DNA of 64,000 nucleotides, from NCBI GenBank assembly GCA_016208165.1, contig JACQYL010000133.1, forward strand, positions 1-64,000, written 5' to 3'. Of this stretch, positions 1 through 8,803 are shown in pieces (the first letter of the stretch is position 1; every line of letters starts with the position of its first letter). Source of the stretch: Deltaproteobacteria bacterium (GTDB lineage: Bacteria; Desulfobacterota; Desulfarculia; JACQYL01). The position numbers were made by a program, and so were the translations under genes. The notes below the pieces were generated by a model, which made no database searches, was not told the origin of the DNA, and saw only the letters and a list, made by a program, of their open reading frames with translations.

Positions 1-852
1 GAGTCGGGCACTGGCAAGGAATTGTTCGCCCAAGCCATCCACCATGCGAGTCCGCGGAAACTCCGCCCCTTCGTCCGCATCAACTGTTCCGCCATACCCA
101 AAGATCTGTTCGAATCTGAATTGTTCGGCTATGAGGAGGGCGCCTTTACGGGCGCCCGTTCCGGGGGCAAGCCGGGCAAATTCGAATTGGCTCAGGGCGG
201 AACGGTCTTTCTTGACGAAGTGGGCGACCTGCCCAAGGAGATGCAGCCCAAACTGCTACGGGTGCTGGAAGAAAAAGAATTTGAACGGGTTGGGGGCACC
301 TCTCTCATTAAAGCCGACTTCCGGATCGTTGCGGCGACCAATCAGAACCTGGAAGAAATGCTGTCAACCCGCGCCCTCAGAAAGGATCTGTTCTACCGGC
401 TGAACGTTATCCATCTGCACATTCCTACCCTTAGAGAACGCCGCGAGGACATCATCCCGCTTGCCCGGCACCTCCTTGACCGGATTTCCGAGGATCTGCA
501 AACCCCGCGCATGAAACTGGCCCCCGAGTCGGAATGGATTCTCAGCGAGCACAACTGGCAGGGCAACGTGAGGGAACTCTCCAATGTCATGGAGCGGATT
601 GTCTGTACCTTCGACGGACACGGCGAGGTGGACGTTTCCGATCTTCCGTTTTCACTCAAGCGAAGCCGATATGCGGCTCTCGGGCCCGGTGATTTGAGAT
701 TGGAGGGGATCATGGCCGGCGCGGAACGCGAAGCTCTCATGAACGCTCTCAGACTGGCCAAGAACAACAAGGCGCGGGCCGCCGACCTGCTGGGTATTCA
801 TCGCACTCACTTGTACAAGAAGATGAAAAAGCACGGCATCTCCCTCTCCTAG
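1..852 (+). CDS. sigma-54 dependent transcriptional activator, 5' truncated
   Basis: This is the C-terminal part of an NtrC-family enhancer-binding protein; the frame is open from base 1, so the start and any N-terminal sensor domain lie outside the window. The first codons read ESGTGKE, the Walker A loop. The GAFTGA loop that contacts sigma-54 lies at about bases 157-174 and is followed by an SGGKPGKF insertion seen in some family members. Walker B is FLDEVGD, and the arginine-finger region follows. The C-terminal 45 residues form a Fis-type helix-turn-helix ([19 protein letters not shown]). It converges on the histidine kinase at 994, which need not be its partner. The family call is firm; the regulon and the input signal cannot be read. 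Confidence 0.93.
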   Translation, partial: ESGTGKELFAQAIHHASPRKLRPFVRINCSAIPKDLFESELFGYEEGAFTGARSGGKPGKFELAQGGTVFLDEVGDLPKEMQPKLLRVLEEKEFERVGGTSLIKADFRIVAATNQNLEEMLSTRALRKDLFYRLNVIHLHIPTLRERREDIIPLARHLLDRISEDLQTPRMKLAPESEWILSEHNWQGNVRELSNVMERIVCTFDGHGEVDVSDLPFSLKRSRYAALGPGDLRLEGIMAGAEREALMNALRLAKNNKARAADLLGIHRTHLYKKMKKHGISLS

Positions 853-993
853 AGTCCGCGGCCCCCGCACTGTAGCCGTTTTGATACAAAGCCGATGTTC
901 TGGATGCTTGTCGCGATGTGTGCGGACCTTACCGCTCTCCAATGTGCTGAAACCGATTCCCGTAAGAGCTGGAAAACGCCTCCCAAGCTCTGT

Positions 994-2628
994 TTAACGG
1001 CGTCCGTCCAGCGCCGAGCGAATGGCATTCGAAAACTCGCTCATGGCGTAAGGTTTCATCAAGAAAGCCGTCGCCCCCGCCCTTGCCCTTTTGGACAGAC
1101 TCACCTGTTCGCTGAAACCGGAACATACGATGATCGGCATGTCGCTCCTGACTTTCGCTATCTCATCACACACCTTGTCTCCGGTCATCCCGGGCATCGT
1201 CATATCCGTGATGATAAGGTCAATGGCTTTGGGATCCTGTTTAAACCGGTCCAGAGCCTGCAACGGGTCCGAAAAAGTGACCACTTCATAGCCGAGATGG
1301 GTAAGCATGTCCTTCCCGATCTCCAGAAGGCTTTCTTCGTCATCCAAGAACAAAATCCGTTCGGTGCCTTTGGGCAGGGGCAGAACAGCCTGTTCGGCAT
1401 CCAAGGATTCGTCCACGGCGCTCAGAGGCAGGTAAACGTGAAAGGTCGTTCCTTTCTTGATTTCACTTTCCACCAGGATCGATCCCCCGTGGTTTGTGAC
1501 AATACTACGTACGGTGGAAAGACCCAAGCCCGTGCCCTTGCCTTTCGCCTTGGTTGTGAAGTAGGGCTCGAATATGCGTTGCATGTTTTCCGGGATGATG
1601 CCGATTCCCGTATCGCTCACGCTGAGACGGATGTACATACCCGGCTGGAGTGGAGGATTTCCTGAAACAAGTCCTTCCTGAAGATCCGCCCCCTCGAGGG
1701 TGATGCCTAGCACCCCGCCGCCATCCTGCATCGCATGGGCTGCGTTGATGCAGAGATTCATGAGGACCTGTTGAACCTGAGTCGGATTTCCCAATACCGG
1801 ATCCTTTGCGGAAATGTCGGTCCGAATCCCGATGCTCGACGGCAGAGCGGCCCTGAGAAGTTTCAACGTGTCCTCGATGATTAGATCCATTCGAATCGGC
1901 TTTCGTTCCTGGTCGCTTTCTCTTCCGAGTTTGAGTATTTGTTTGACCAGGTCTCTTCCCCTGTGGCTCGCGGAGAGAATTCCGGCGATTTTGGCATGCG
2001 CCTTTCCCGACTCGGAAGTTTCAAGTAGCGCCATTTCCGCGAACCCGACGATGGCCGCCAATATGTTGTTGAAGTCATGCGCAATGCCGCCGGCCAGAGC
2101 GGCTATGGATTCGATCTGCTGGGCCTTGATCAGCTGGTCTTGAAGAACTTCTCGCTCGTACTCGGATATCTTCTGGTCGGTCGTGTCTCTGACGATATGT
2201 ACGCTGCCGATGGGACGGCCGTGCCGACCCAATCTTGGGATTGACGTGATTTCAAAATGTTTCGAAAGAGACGACTGTGAAATCTCATCTACCATTTTGT
2301 AGCTCATATCCGGAGGTGAACCGTTCGATAGGACCGTACGATTCCTGTGGGCGGATTTGATGACCTCCTTAGACTTCTGAACGAGAGTATCGCGTAAAGG
2401 TTCGCTCAGCACTTTTGATGCCGCCCGGTTGTGTTTAATGATACCGCCATTCATATCAAAAACCACGATGGCATCGGAAATGCTGTTAAACGAATCCTCC
2501 CAGTCTCTGTTGGCAATATACAGGAGCCTTCCCAAACGATCCAACTTGAACAAGTGCGCCAAGACAAAAGCGATCAGGAAAGCCGGCAAAAACAATGCGG
2601 GAGAAATCCATACGTGGTGACGGTACAA
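994..2628 (-). CDS. hybrid sensor histidine kinase (PAS-HisKA-HATPase-REC), C-terminal part of a split CHASE2 kinase
   Basis: The product has a last transmembrane helix (about residues 9-28), a PAS domain (about 45-150), a HisKA box with the phospho-accepting His in GGIAHDFNNILA, an ATPase domain with DTGIGI and GTGLGLS, and a C-terminal receiver whose phospho-Asp lies in LIITDMTMPG. The listed start is TTG, but the frame is open upstream to a stop at 2758-2760. That extension encodes two more hydrophobic segments, the usual three-helix end of a CHASE2 sensor. The matching CHASE2 domain sits in another frame just upstream (2646-3392). This ORF is therefore probably the back half of one broken gene, although a separately translated kinase is possible. 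No Fis or other output domain is present, so output would pass through REC phosphorelay. Confidence 0.85.
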   Translation of the reverse strand: MYRHHVWISPALFLPAFLIAFVLAHLFKLDRLGRLLYIANRDWEDSFNSISDAIVVFDMNGGIIKHNRAASKVLSEPLRDTLVQKSKEVIKSAHRNRTVLSNGSPPDMSYKMVDEISQSSLSKHFEITSIPRLGRHGRPIGSVHIVRDTTDQKISEYEREVLQDQLIKAQQIESIAALAGGIAHDFNNILAAIVGFAEMALLETSESGKAHAKIAGILSASHRGRDLVKQILKLGRESDQERKPIRMDLIIEDTLKLLRAALPSSIGIRTDISAKDPVLGNPTQVQQVLMNLCINAAHAMQDGGGVLGITLEGADLQEGLVSGNPPLQPGMYIRLSVSDTGIGIIPENMQRIFEPYFTTKAKGKGTGLGLSTVRSIVTNHGGSILVESEIKKGTTFHVYLPLSAVDESLDAEQAVLPLPKGTERILFLDDEESLLEIGKDMLTHLGYEVVTFSDPLQALDRFKQDPKAIDLIITDMTMPGMTGDKVCDEIAKVRSDMPIIVCSGFSEQVSLSKRARAGATAFLMKPYAMSEFSNAIRSALDGRR

Positions 2629-2645
2629 AACGGCGAATGGAATCG

Positions 2646-3392
2646 TCAGTATCGAAAGAAAAAGGAATGCGGCGATAACGGCTTCTCCGTACCCTTTGAC
2701 ATGAACGAATAGGAACAGCAGAAAAAGTTGATATTCATCAAATGATTCTGGAGGATCTTATCATACGTGTTAGTCGAAAAATAGGACGTCTTCTCGTAGG
2801 TATTACTGATGCCGCCATTGGCATTCCGGCCGCCTAAAATACGGTACATTGCCGACGAGAACGACGGAACAGAGTGGTTCCTATAAGTTATATTGTGAAA
2901 GACAGATCTTACGATACTATCCACGTCCTGTTCCACATGAATATGGCCAACGGTCGCACCAAACAAGGATCGGTCAGGGGCATCCGTAAACAAATCATTC
3001 GTTATATATATGGGGAGAACGACTCTGGAATGTTTATCGATCGCAGAATTCAGGCCGGCATCATCAGGGGACGCTTCGGACATGATAATATCAAAACCGA
3101 CGCAGCCGGCATGTTCAAGCCTGTCCAGCAGGTCTGCATAATACTTTCTTCGGATCGGCCACCTACCCAATGTGTTAAGCGTTTTTTCGTCGATAGCTAT
3201 GATAACTATATGCCGATCATGCGGGATCGAACCGCGGAGTCTAAAGCCAAGATCGTATAAATATGAATCGACCGACGTTAGCAAACCGGCTTCCCCGGCT
3301 ATCCATATCGACGCCATACATAACACGACGAATAGGGCGGATCGGATAGAGGAGCCGGCAAGGTATTTTTTGTGGTCGGCCAAAGCGGTCAT
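2646..3392 (-). pseudogene. CHASE2 sensor domain, N-terminal fragment of a frameshifted sensor kinase
   Basis: An N-terminal membrane helix (residues about 17-37) is followed by the start of a CHASE2 extracytoplasmic domain (YDLGFRLRG, IVIIAIDEKTLNTLGRWPIRR, GFDIIMSE). The match runs to about residue 220 (FSTNTYDKIL) and then stops. The expected roughly 80-100 residues before the membrane helices are missing. The frame then runs through DNA whose other frame encodes the CHASE2 three-helix segment and the kinase at 994-2628. One out-of-frame deletion near 2740-2765 would explain both the missing segment and the frame change. ATG 3392 lies 8 bases after the FecR protein stop, so the two were an operon. 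A sequencing or assembly error could mimic the frameshift but not the missing segment. Confidence 0.7.
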
Positions 3393-3400
3393 AGCATCTC

Positions 3401-5065
3401 TTAGAAAAGAAGGGAAGCAGGCAGAATGATTGCCACGACGAAAGCGGCGAACAGGACGGCCGATAGAAGAGCGGATTCTTCTTTGACTTCGAAGCCGGCG
3501 GACGGAGAGAAGTCGCTTTGGAATCCCGGCAAATGGAGCGATGCGCGCACATAATAGGTCCCCGGATCCTCGGGTTTCTCCAGAATGATTTCGGGTACCT
3601 CGGTTGTTTTCGATACGATGATTTCCTGGAACCGTGGATCTTTGGAAATCTGAAACTCATACCGGAAGTGGTCTGCAACAGCGGGTGATGTGATTCGCAG
3701 CCGGTTCCCCTTCTTGTCCATTGGTTCGATCGCGGGCTCCGGAGGAGGTGGGACTACCCGGAAGGAAGAGACATTGGACCACAAACCCTCATAGTCGTCC
3801 TCGGCGATGGAACGAATTCTGACCTGATATACGGAGGGAGCGGCCGGTTGAAATTCGAAAGCCGGTTGCGTTGTCTCCGTTATCACTTTGTCGAACACCT
3901 GAAGCAACTCCCCTTTCCGCACCTGGATGCGGTATTTTTTCGCCTGCGGCACGCCGGCCCACGAAAAGTGAACCATGCCGCTCTTGAATACCCGATCTCC
4001 TTGTGCCCACGAAAGAACGGGCGGCCGTGGATGGACTCGGATGCGAAATTCGACCGGTACGGAGTCGATCCCCTCGATACCCGCGCGGTCGATGCTCCCG
4101 GCCCGCAGAAAATACGCGCCGTCAGCCATGTCGTCCAATCGGAACCTCTCGCGAGGCTCGACCATGGTTTCTCGGAGAATGCCATGGAAATCGGGATCCG
4201 CCGCAATCATGATTCGATATCGAAAAGCCCCTTCTATGTTCTCGAACTCGAGTTCCACCGGTAAATGGGTAATCAAGGGTGAAGGGATCGTAACCTCGGG
4301 GGGAGGAAGGAGTTCGGAAGGCGCCGAGGGGGCTTCGCCTTTTCGTACAAGACTGCCTTCGCCCTCCTTGACCTGAACTTCGGCTTCATTGGCTTTGAGC
4401 GACAGGCTCCCCTGGAGTACTTCGCATCGGGTGTCTTCGCTCGTGTCGACGGAGGCTCGAAATTCCGTGCCCCGGACAGCCGCCACCGCGGAAGGCGTTT
4501 CCACCTGAAAGCGTGCGTCGGCGCCCGTGGCTTTCTTGATCCTTGAGAGGACTCTTCCTATTCCCATCCATAATTGGAAGAAGAGTCGGGACTCTCTCTT
4601 GGTATTTGCCTGGATGATTCGGAGGTTGGTATTCGACCTTATTACGAAGGCGTACCCGTCCTGAAAACTCACTCTCACCGAACCGTCGTTACCGGTTGTG
4701 ATACGACTACCCTCACGAATTGAGTCGTTCAAATGGACGGGAATTGAGGTTTGATCCGTATCCTTGCTGATTTTTACATCTCCTTGAACGAAGGTTATTA
4801 CGCCGTTCAAGGGGATCCCCTTTAACATATCTATAGGCACAATAACTTTATCATTCGGATGTATCAGGTTTGGATTCTTTATGTTGTTCAATTCAGCGAT
4901 CTTCGGCCAGTCCTCCGGATATTGCAGCCATTTTCTGCATATTTTGATCAAACAGTCCCCGGTCTCGACGTTCAACTCTACGAATTGATCCGCATGAGAC
5001 ATCGAAATATTCAGCGAAATAAAAATCAGAGATAGGATCAGAATAGAATGAAAGCGAATGTTCAT
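3401..5065 (-). CDS. LysM-FecR domain envelope protein
   Basis: This 554-residue exported protein has a signal peptide (residues 1-25, ending SHA). A LysM domain for peptidoglycan binding spans about 28-78 (GDCLIKICRKW, HPNDKVIVP). A FecR domain at about 95-220 is recognised by GSRITTGNDGSVRVSF and AVAAVRGTEFRASV. Repeated fibronectin-III-like beta modules follow at about 260-520, and the C-terminus is a hydrophobic segment (ALLSAVLFAAFVVAIILPA) that may anchor it. It is the first gene of the operon with the CHASE2 kinase, 8 bases upstream. FecR domains relay envelope signals, so a role in feeding the CHASE2 sensor is a reasonable inference. No ligand can be named. Confidence 0.85.
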   Translation of the reverse strand: MNIRFHSILILSLIFISLNISMSHADQFVELNVETGDCLIKICRKWLQYPEDWPKIAELNNIKNPNLIHPNDKVIVPIDMLKGIPLNGVITFVQGDVKISKDTDQTSIPVHLNDSIREGSRITTGNDGSVRVSFQDGYAFVIRSNTNLRIIQANTKRESRLFFQLWMGIGRVLSRIKKATGADARFQVETPSAVAAVRGTEFRASVDTSEDTRCEVLQGSLSLKANEAEVQVKEGEGSLVRKGEAPSAPSELLPPPEVTIPSPLITHLPVELEFENIEGAFRYRIMIAADPDFHGILRETMVEPRERFRLDDMADGAYFLRAGSIDRAGIEGIDSVPVEFRIRVHPRPPVLSWAQGDRVFKSGMVHFSWAGVPQAKKYRIQVRKGELLQVFDKVITETTQPAFEFQPAAPSVYQVRIRSIAEDDYEGLWSNVSSFRVVPPPPEPAIEPMDKKGNRLRITSPAVADHFRYEFQISKDPRFQEIIVSKTTEVPEIILEKPEDPGTYYVRASLHLPGFQSDFSPSAGFEVKEESALLSAVLFAAFVVAIILPASLLF

Positions 5066-5170
5066 GATAGCACACAGAAGCCAAGCAGGATCGAATGGTG
5101 TATGTTTGTTTGATAGAAAAAGACCGATACAAAGGCTTCATCAAACGCTGAAAAACAGCGAACACACACT

Positions 5171-5481
5171 CTATGCCCCGTATATAGACCCGTTTCCGAG
5201 GCTCCACGGCATGGAAAAGCACATGATCTTCGCCACCAAACCAATGGCGTTGTTGCGGACCATGAAAGCGGCGGCCGGCTCCGTCGGCAGGAACCTTAAT
5301 CCGCGATTGGACAGGACATCTTTCAAGAGGGCCGGCACGGTCTCTGCCCCGTGGCAAACCTACATGGCCCGCCTAACGATACCGGGTATCTCCGCTTCCT
5401 CCCGACGCTCGAGCCCGGACGAGGTCACGCGTTCCTGGAAGCGACTAGCGCGCCGGTCTTCATGTCGCCGGATTTAAGCAT
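5171..5481 (-). pseudogene. possible decayed reading frame
   Basis: On the minus strand an ATG at 5481 opens a frame reading MLKSGDMKTGALVASR. After a one-base frame change this continues as protein-like sequence (ERREEAEIPGIVRRAM), is interrupted by TAG, and resumes as GAETVPALLKDVLSNRGLRF then TEPAAAFMVRNNAIGLVAKI before a TAG at 5171-5173. Composition looks coding (alternating charged and hydrophobic runs), unlike the other frames. The family was not recognised. A chance open frame remains possible. Confidence 0.3.
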
Positions 5482-5719
5482 GTGACTACTTTACACCTTT
5501 GGTGCATGGCCGGTAAAGAATTAAATTCAAGAATAGGGGGCGCTAATCCTTACCTGCCACAGCACCGGATCAGCAGCCGCCGGATCGTAACTCGACTTCG
5601 AAAGAGCACCCTCATTACGAATGAACCATGGTTGATAGAAGCAACAAACATGCCATGTATAATAACCCCTTTATTACATTGATAGTTTCCAGATCGGTCC
5701 ATTCACAGAGGAAGTAAAC

Positions 5720-5770
5720 TGCTCAAAAATTGAGCAATTACGTCATCGCTATTGTAATGAATTTGAGCAA
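5720..5770. promoter_or_regulatory. operator-like palindrome plus repeated half-site
   Basis: TGCTCAA-AAA-TTGAGCA is a perfect 7-bp inverted repeat at 5720-5736. Its right half, extended to TTGAGCAA (5730-5737), recurs exactly at 5763-5770, 33 bp away, about three helical turns. No T-run follows on either strand, so it is not a terminator. The arrangement looks like a binding site for a dimeric regulator, such as an activator of the NtrC class. The target gene is unknown. Confidence 0.4.
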
Positions 5771-6144
5771 CCGACGAGGTTAGGAATAACGAGCGCCAAG
5801 TGAACCGGTTTTCCCTTCCGGCAATAAGACGCCAAGCCTCGGCTCGTTCCTCTCAGTCGCTCGAATGGACGGATTGTGTCCCTAATTGCGCGGAAGCCAT
5901 AGATCCTGTTGTTCGGAACGGCGGACTGGTGATCGATACCGGAGATCAACTATTTTCTGAATTAAGGCCAATCGACTGAACCGGCAAGGATGGGCGTGAT
6001 CCTGAACGACTCCGTTTCCAGGAGGCCAAATAAGAGACGCCTGGCAGGCAGCGCGCCACACCGGTTCAGGTTTTTTCGCAGATGAAGGGGGGACGGCTCC
6101 TAGGGCAAAAGCAGTCCCCCGAAACATATGTTGGATTGAACCAA

Positions 6145-6540
6145 CTACTTCCCCAGCACGCCCTTAATGATTGAAGTCAGGCTGCTGGTGGTGTCGTTTT
6201 CCGCGCCTTTGGTTTTCAGGTATTCTTCACCTAGTTGAGCCAGGCTGCTCGAGGCCTTTTCTTCTACCGGCGTCTTCGCTTCCTTGGTCAGGCCGGTTAC
6301 CTTGTCCTTCCATTTGGCGAACTCGCAGCAATTATCAAATCCCACATCGTGGAATTTGGCGCTGTCTTTAAATCCCATCAGCTCTTCATACAGGCCCTTC
6401 AGTTTGTCGCTGTATTCGCCCATCTTGGTCACGGATTCGAGGGATTTCCCGATGTCGAGAGAATAAGCGGGCGATCCGGCGAACATGCCCGTGAAGACGA
6501 CACAAACCAAAACTAAGGCTGCTTTGTGAATTCCTTGCAT
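6145..6540 (-). CDS. small secreted protein of unknown function
   Basis: The start is taken at ATG 6540 because an AGAGGAGCG ribosome site lies 8 bases upstream and the sequence then begins with a good signal peptide (MQGIHKAALVLVCVVFTGMF...SPAYS, residues 1-27). The longer open frame upstream lacks these features. The mature part, about 104 residues, is charged and helical, with a vicinal Cys pair (DNCCEFAKWKDKVTG) and a hydrophobic C-terminal helix (SLTSIIKGVLGK). Family not recognised. It stands alone between gene-poor stretches. Confidence 0.7.
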   Translation of the reverse strand: MQGIHKAALVLVCVVFTGMFAGSPAYSLDIGKSLESVTKMGEYSDKLKGLYEELMGFKDSAKFHDVGFDNCCEFAKWKDKVTGLTKEAKTPVEEKASSSLAQLGEEYLKTKGAENDTTSSLTSIIKGVLGK

Positions 6541-6911
6541 AACGGCGCTCCTCTTCAAAAGGTGAATGATGCAGGCAACGCATGGGACAAACCTATGCAT
6601 CCCGATTTCGGGAACCCACAACGTTACCTCCCTGCCTAGGAACCCCCTCCGATGGATGCTACATAGGAACAACTATACCCATTTTGAACTGTCAACTCCA
6701 TCCGGGTCAAGCTCGTATATGAGCTTGCATGATCACGCTGCCTGTCGACGGAGCGATTTGAGGTAGGATGCTTTGGGGCCGGGGTCTCGAAGGGAAGCAT
6801 TCGGGAGAAGCGTCAGGCGAGTCACCCGATACCTCGAAGGGATATAAGGGATATAAAGGTCTTGGGGGGCGGATGCGCAAGCGCGTTCCTTCCCGGGGCG
6901 GGTTATCTTGC
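6541..6911. other. intergenic stretch, nothing firm
   Basis: Between the small secreted protein and ddl. It contains a short imperfect direct repeat (GATATAAGG then GATATAAAGG, near 6840-6858) and no frame with family resemblance. It should hold the promoter of the secreted protein gene (minus strand), but no consensus-like pair was seen. Confidence 0.5.
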
Positions 6912-7850
6912 CTACTCCAGTTCGCCCCCCAGCGCCAGATCCACCAATATTTCCAAGAGCTTGGAAAAGCTGATGCCCTCGGCCTGAGCGGCCTGCGGAA
7001 AAAGGCTGGTATCCGTCATTCCCGGAATGGTGTTGACTTCGAGCACTTTTACGGCGTCGCCGCAAACGAACATGTCCACCCGGCTGTAGCCTCGGCATCC
7101 CAGCGCTTCATGGGCTTTCAGAGCGGCGGCCTGAGCGCGCCGGGTAATGGGTTCGCTCACGCGGGCGGGACAGATTTCTTCCGTTGCGCCGGGCGTATAT
7201 TTGGCTGTCAGATCAAAAAACTCGTGGCTTTGGCCGGGTCTGATCTCTACGAGCGGCAATGCGCGAATCCGGCTGTTGCCGAGTACCGCCCCGGTGATCT
7301 CCACGCCGTTCAGGTACTCTTCGAGCAGCACGTGAGAATCGTATGAAAAGGCTTGCTCCAGGGCCTTCGACAGAATGGAAGGGTCGCGGACCAGGCTCAT
7401 GCCGATGCTGGACCCTTCACGAAGCGGCTTGACCATGATGGGGTACCCCAGGCGCTTGCCAACGAGGTCGGGATCCACCTTGTCGGATCGGGTCACCACT
7501 ATGTCGGCGGCCACATCCAATCCCGCTTGCCGGAACAGCAGTTTGGAAAGCTGTTTGTTCATGGCCAGGGCGCTGGCCAAAACGCCGGAGCCCTGATAAG
7601 GAAGGCCCACCTGCTCGAGGAAACCCTGAAGGACTCCGTCTTCGCCGCCGCGGCCGTGCAAACAGATGAACGCCGCGTCCAGTTTCGGAGCTCTGGTCAT
7701 AAGAACGGCGAGGTCCGTTTTCAGATCGAAGTGCTCGAGTTCGAACCGGTCGGGATCGAAATGCTTCCTGACCACCTTCCATCCCGAGATGGACACGTCG
7801 CGCTCACTCGAGGTGCCGCCATACAAGAGACCGAGCCTAAGGCGTTTCAT
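6912..7850 (-). CDS. ddl: D-alanine--D-alanine ligase
   Basis: Ddl joins two D-alanines using ATP for the peptidoglycan stem peptide, in the cytoplasm. The 312 residues match the usual family length. Visible features are the N-terminal LLYGGTSSERDVS loop, HGRGGEDGVLQGFLE, the ATP-grasp lysine and glycine-rich loop (PIMVKPLREGSSIGMS), and the C-terminal metal and substrate motif KVLEVNTIPGMTDTSLFP. Its ATG overlaps the end of the upstream HD-domain gene by 14 bases, so the two are translationally coupled. Confidence 0.95.
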   Translation of the reverse strand: MKRLRLGLLYGGTSSERDVSISGWKVVRKHFDPDRFELEHFDLKTDLAVLMTRAPKLDAAFICLHGRGGEDGVLQGFLEQVGLPYQGSGVLASALAMNKQLSKLLFRQAGLDVAADIVVTRSDKVDPDLVGKRLGYPIMVKPLREGSSIGMSLVRDPSILSKALEQAFSYDSHVLLEEYLNGVEITGAVLGNSRIRALPLVEIRPGQSHEFFDLTAKYTPGATEEICPARVSEPITRRAQAAALKAHEALGCRGYSRVDMFVCGDAVKVLEVNTIPGMTDTSLFPQAAQAEGISFSKLLEILVDLALGGELE

Positions 7851-8439
7851 AAAGTCTCTCTTTCAGATCCTCCGGGTTCAGATCCAGCCCTGTAAATACC
7901 CTTCGTTCCACTTCCCTGGACACCGTGTGGTTGCTGCTTAAAAGACGAATGTGCGCGGGAGTGTGCGCATACCGCTCCAGAAGGTCCCTGTATCGCTCTT
8001 CGAGGCTCACCAAAAGGCTGTGTTTTACGCGCTTGTCCGAGTAGTAGACCAGCTCCGCCTCGGTGACGAAAGCGGTTTTCAGGGGTTCGTCCGCCAGGTG
8101 GACATGCAGGCCCACGATATAAGCCACCTCCGGATACCCCATTTCTCTCAGAAGCTGCTCGCCGGTGGCGTCATGGCGCTCCCGGGTCTGAATGGACCGG
8201 GTTTTGGTGATGTCGTGCAGCAGCGCTCCAGCCTGTACCAGTTTCAGGTTCAGCACGCTGCCGTTTTCGTTCAGCGCCCGGCCCAGAAAGAGGGCGACTC
8301 GAGCCACCAGTTCGCTGTGTTCGAAGATGTTCGGAAGCATATGATGGCTCCGCATGATGCGGAAACACGCGTTCCGGTCCGGGATGACGGTTCTTGTGGG
8401 CACATTCGCCGTGTATTCCGGCGCATTGTTCCTATTCAT
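7837..8439 (-). CDS. HD-domain phosphohydrolase-like protein
   Basis: The HD metal site is visible as HSELVARVA, then LLHDITK, then HDATG and GLHVHL, the order expected of a small HD hydrolase. The substrate cannot be told. ATG 8439 (MNRNNAPEY) is preferred over an in-frame start at 8565, because the extra 42 residues are low in information and the first conserved part starts about residue 25 (IPDRNACFRIMRSHHML). No strong ribosome site marks either start. The 3' end overlaps ddl by 14 bases. The C-terminal 30 residues (REVERRVFTGLDLNPEDLK) are helical. Confidence 0.8.
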   Translation of the reverse strand: MNRNNAPEYTANVPTRTVIPDRNACFRIMRSHHMLPNIFEHSELVARVALFLGRALNENGSVLNLKLVQAGALLHDITKTRSIQTRERHDATGEQLLREMGYPEVAYIVGLHVHLADEPLKTAFVTEAELVYYSDKRVKHSLLVSLEERYRDLLERYAHTPAHIRLLSSNHTVSREVERRVFTGLDLNPEDLKERLYETP

Positions 8440-8803
8440 TGGAATGATGCACTCACTTTCAGAAAAGTTGTGTTCACCGGCGGCCTCGGAGCTACCCTTT
8501 ACCGTACCCTGCGTGGATAACTGGTTATTACGATGGAAGCTCGTGGAGGGTGAAATCGGGGACACAGTTATGTCGAATCATAGGTCCGATCGATTCGGCT
8601 GTCAAGCCGGGGCAAGGATAGCATAACTGATAAAAAATATTTGACTTTTACGTATAGTTTTGATACAAAATTAACTATAGTAACCGGTTACGCTCTGGCG
8701 CCCCCAAGAGAAGCCGGCGTTTTCCGGACTACGCTTCCTTCCTCCAGGCAGAGTTGCCGCGATCGCCCTCCGCTGCAACTCTGTCGAGGAGAAGGGGAGG
8801 TTT
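8440..8803. other. divergent intergenic region
   Basis: Separates the leftward HD/ddl pair from the rightward UROD-like gene. The right part holds a near-consensus promoter (8641-8669). The left part may be coding if the longer HD-protein start at 8565 is used. Confidence 0.5.
8641..8669 (+). promoter_or_regulatory. sigma-70 type promoter of the UROD/MetE-like gene
   Basis: TTGACT at 8641-8646, a 17-bp spacer and TACAAA at 8664-8669, preceded by a TGN extended -10 element. Flanking DNA is A/T rich compared with its surroundings. It is followed by the ribosome site and start of the gene at 8804. Confidence 0.6.

Larger units (their letters stand above)
5066..6144. other. about 1.1 kb without an intact gene
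   Basis: No reading frame here has family resemblance, a ribosome site and an adequate length together. A decayed minus-strand frame is seen at 5171-5481 and an operator-like palindrome at 5720-5736 with a further half-site. A 5-bp stem loop (GTTGG/CCAAC) sits at 6129-6144, just after the stop of the secreted protein gene. The plus-strand ORF at 5058-5477 has no recognisable features. The stretch is flanked by genes on the same (minus) strand, so it should contain the promoter of the FecR operon, but no convincing -35/-10 pair was found. Confidence 0.6.

Noticed and set aside
5066-5110. Sigma-54 promoter (TTGGC...TGC) upstream of the FecR gene.
   Set aside because: GG to GC spacing is 9 instead of 10 bases, and the flanking consensus is poor.
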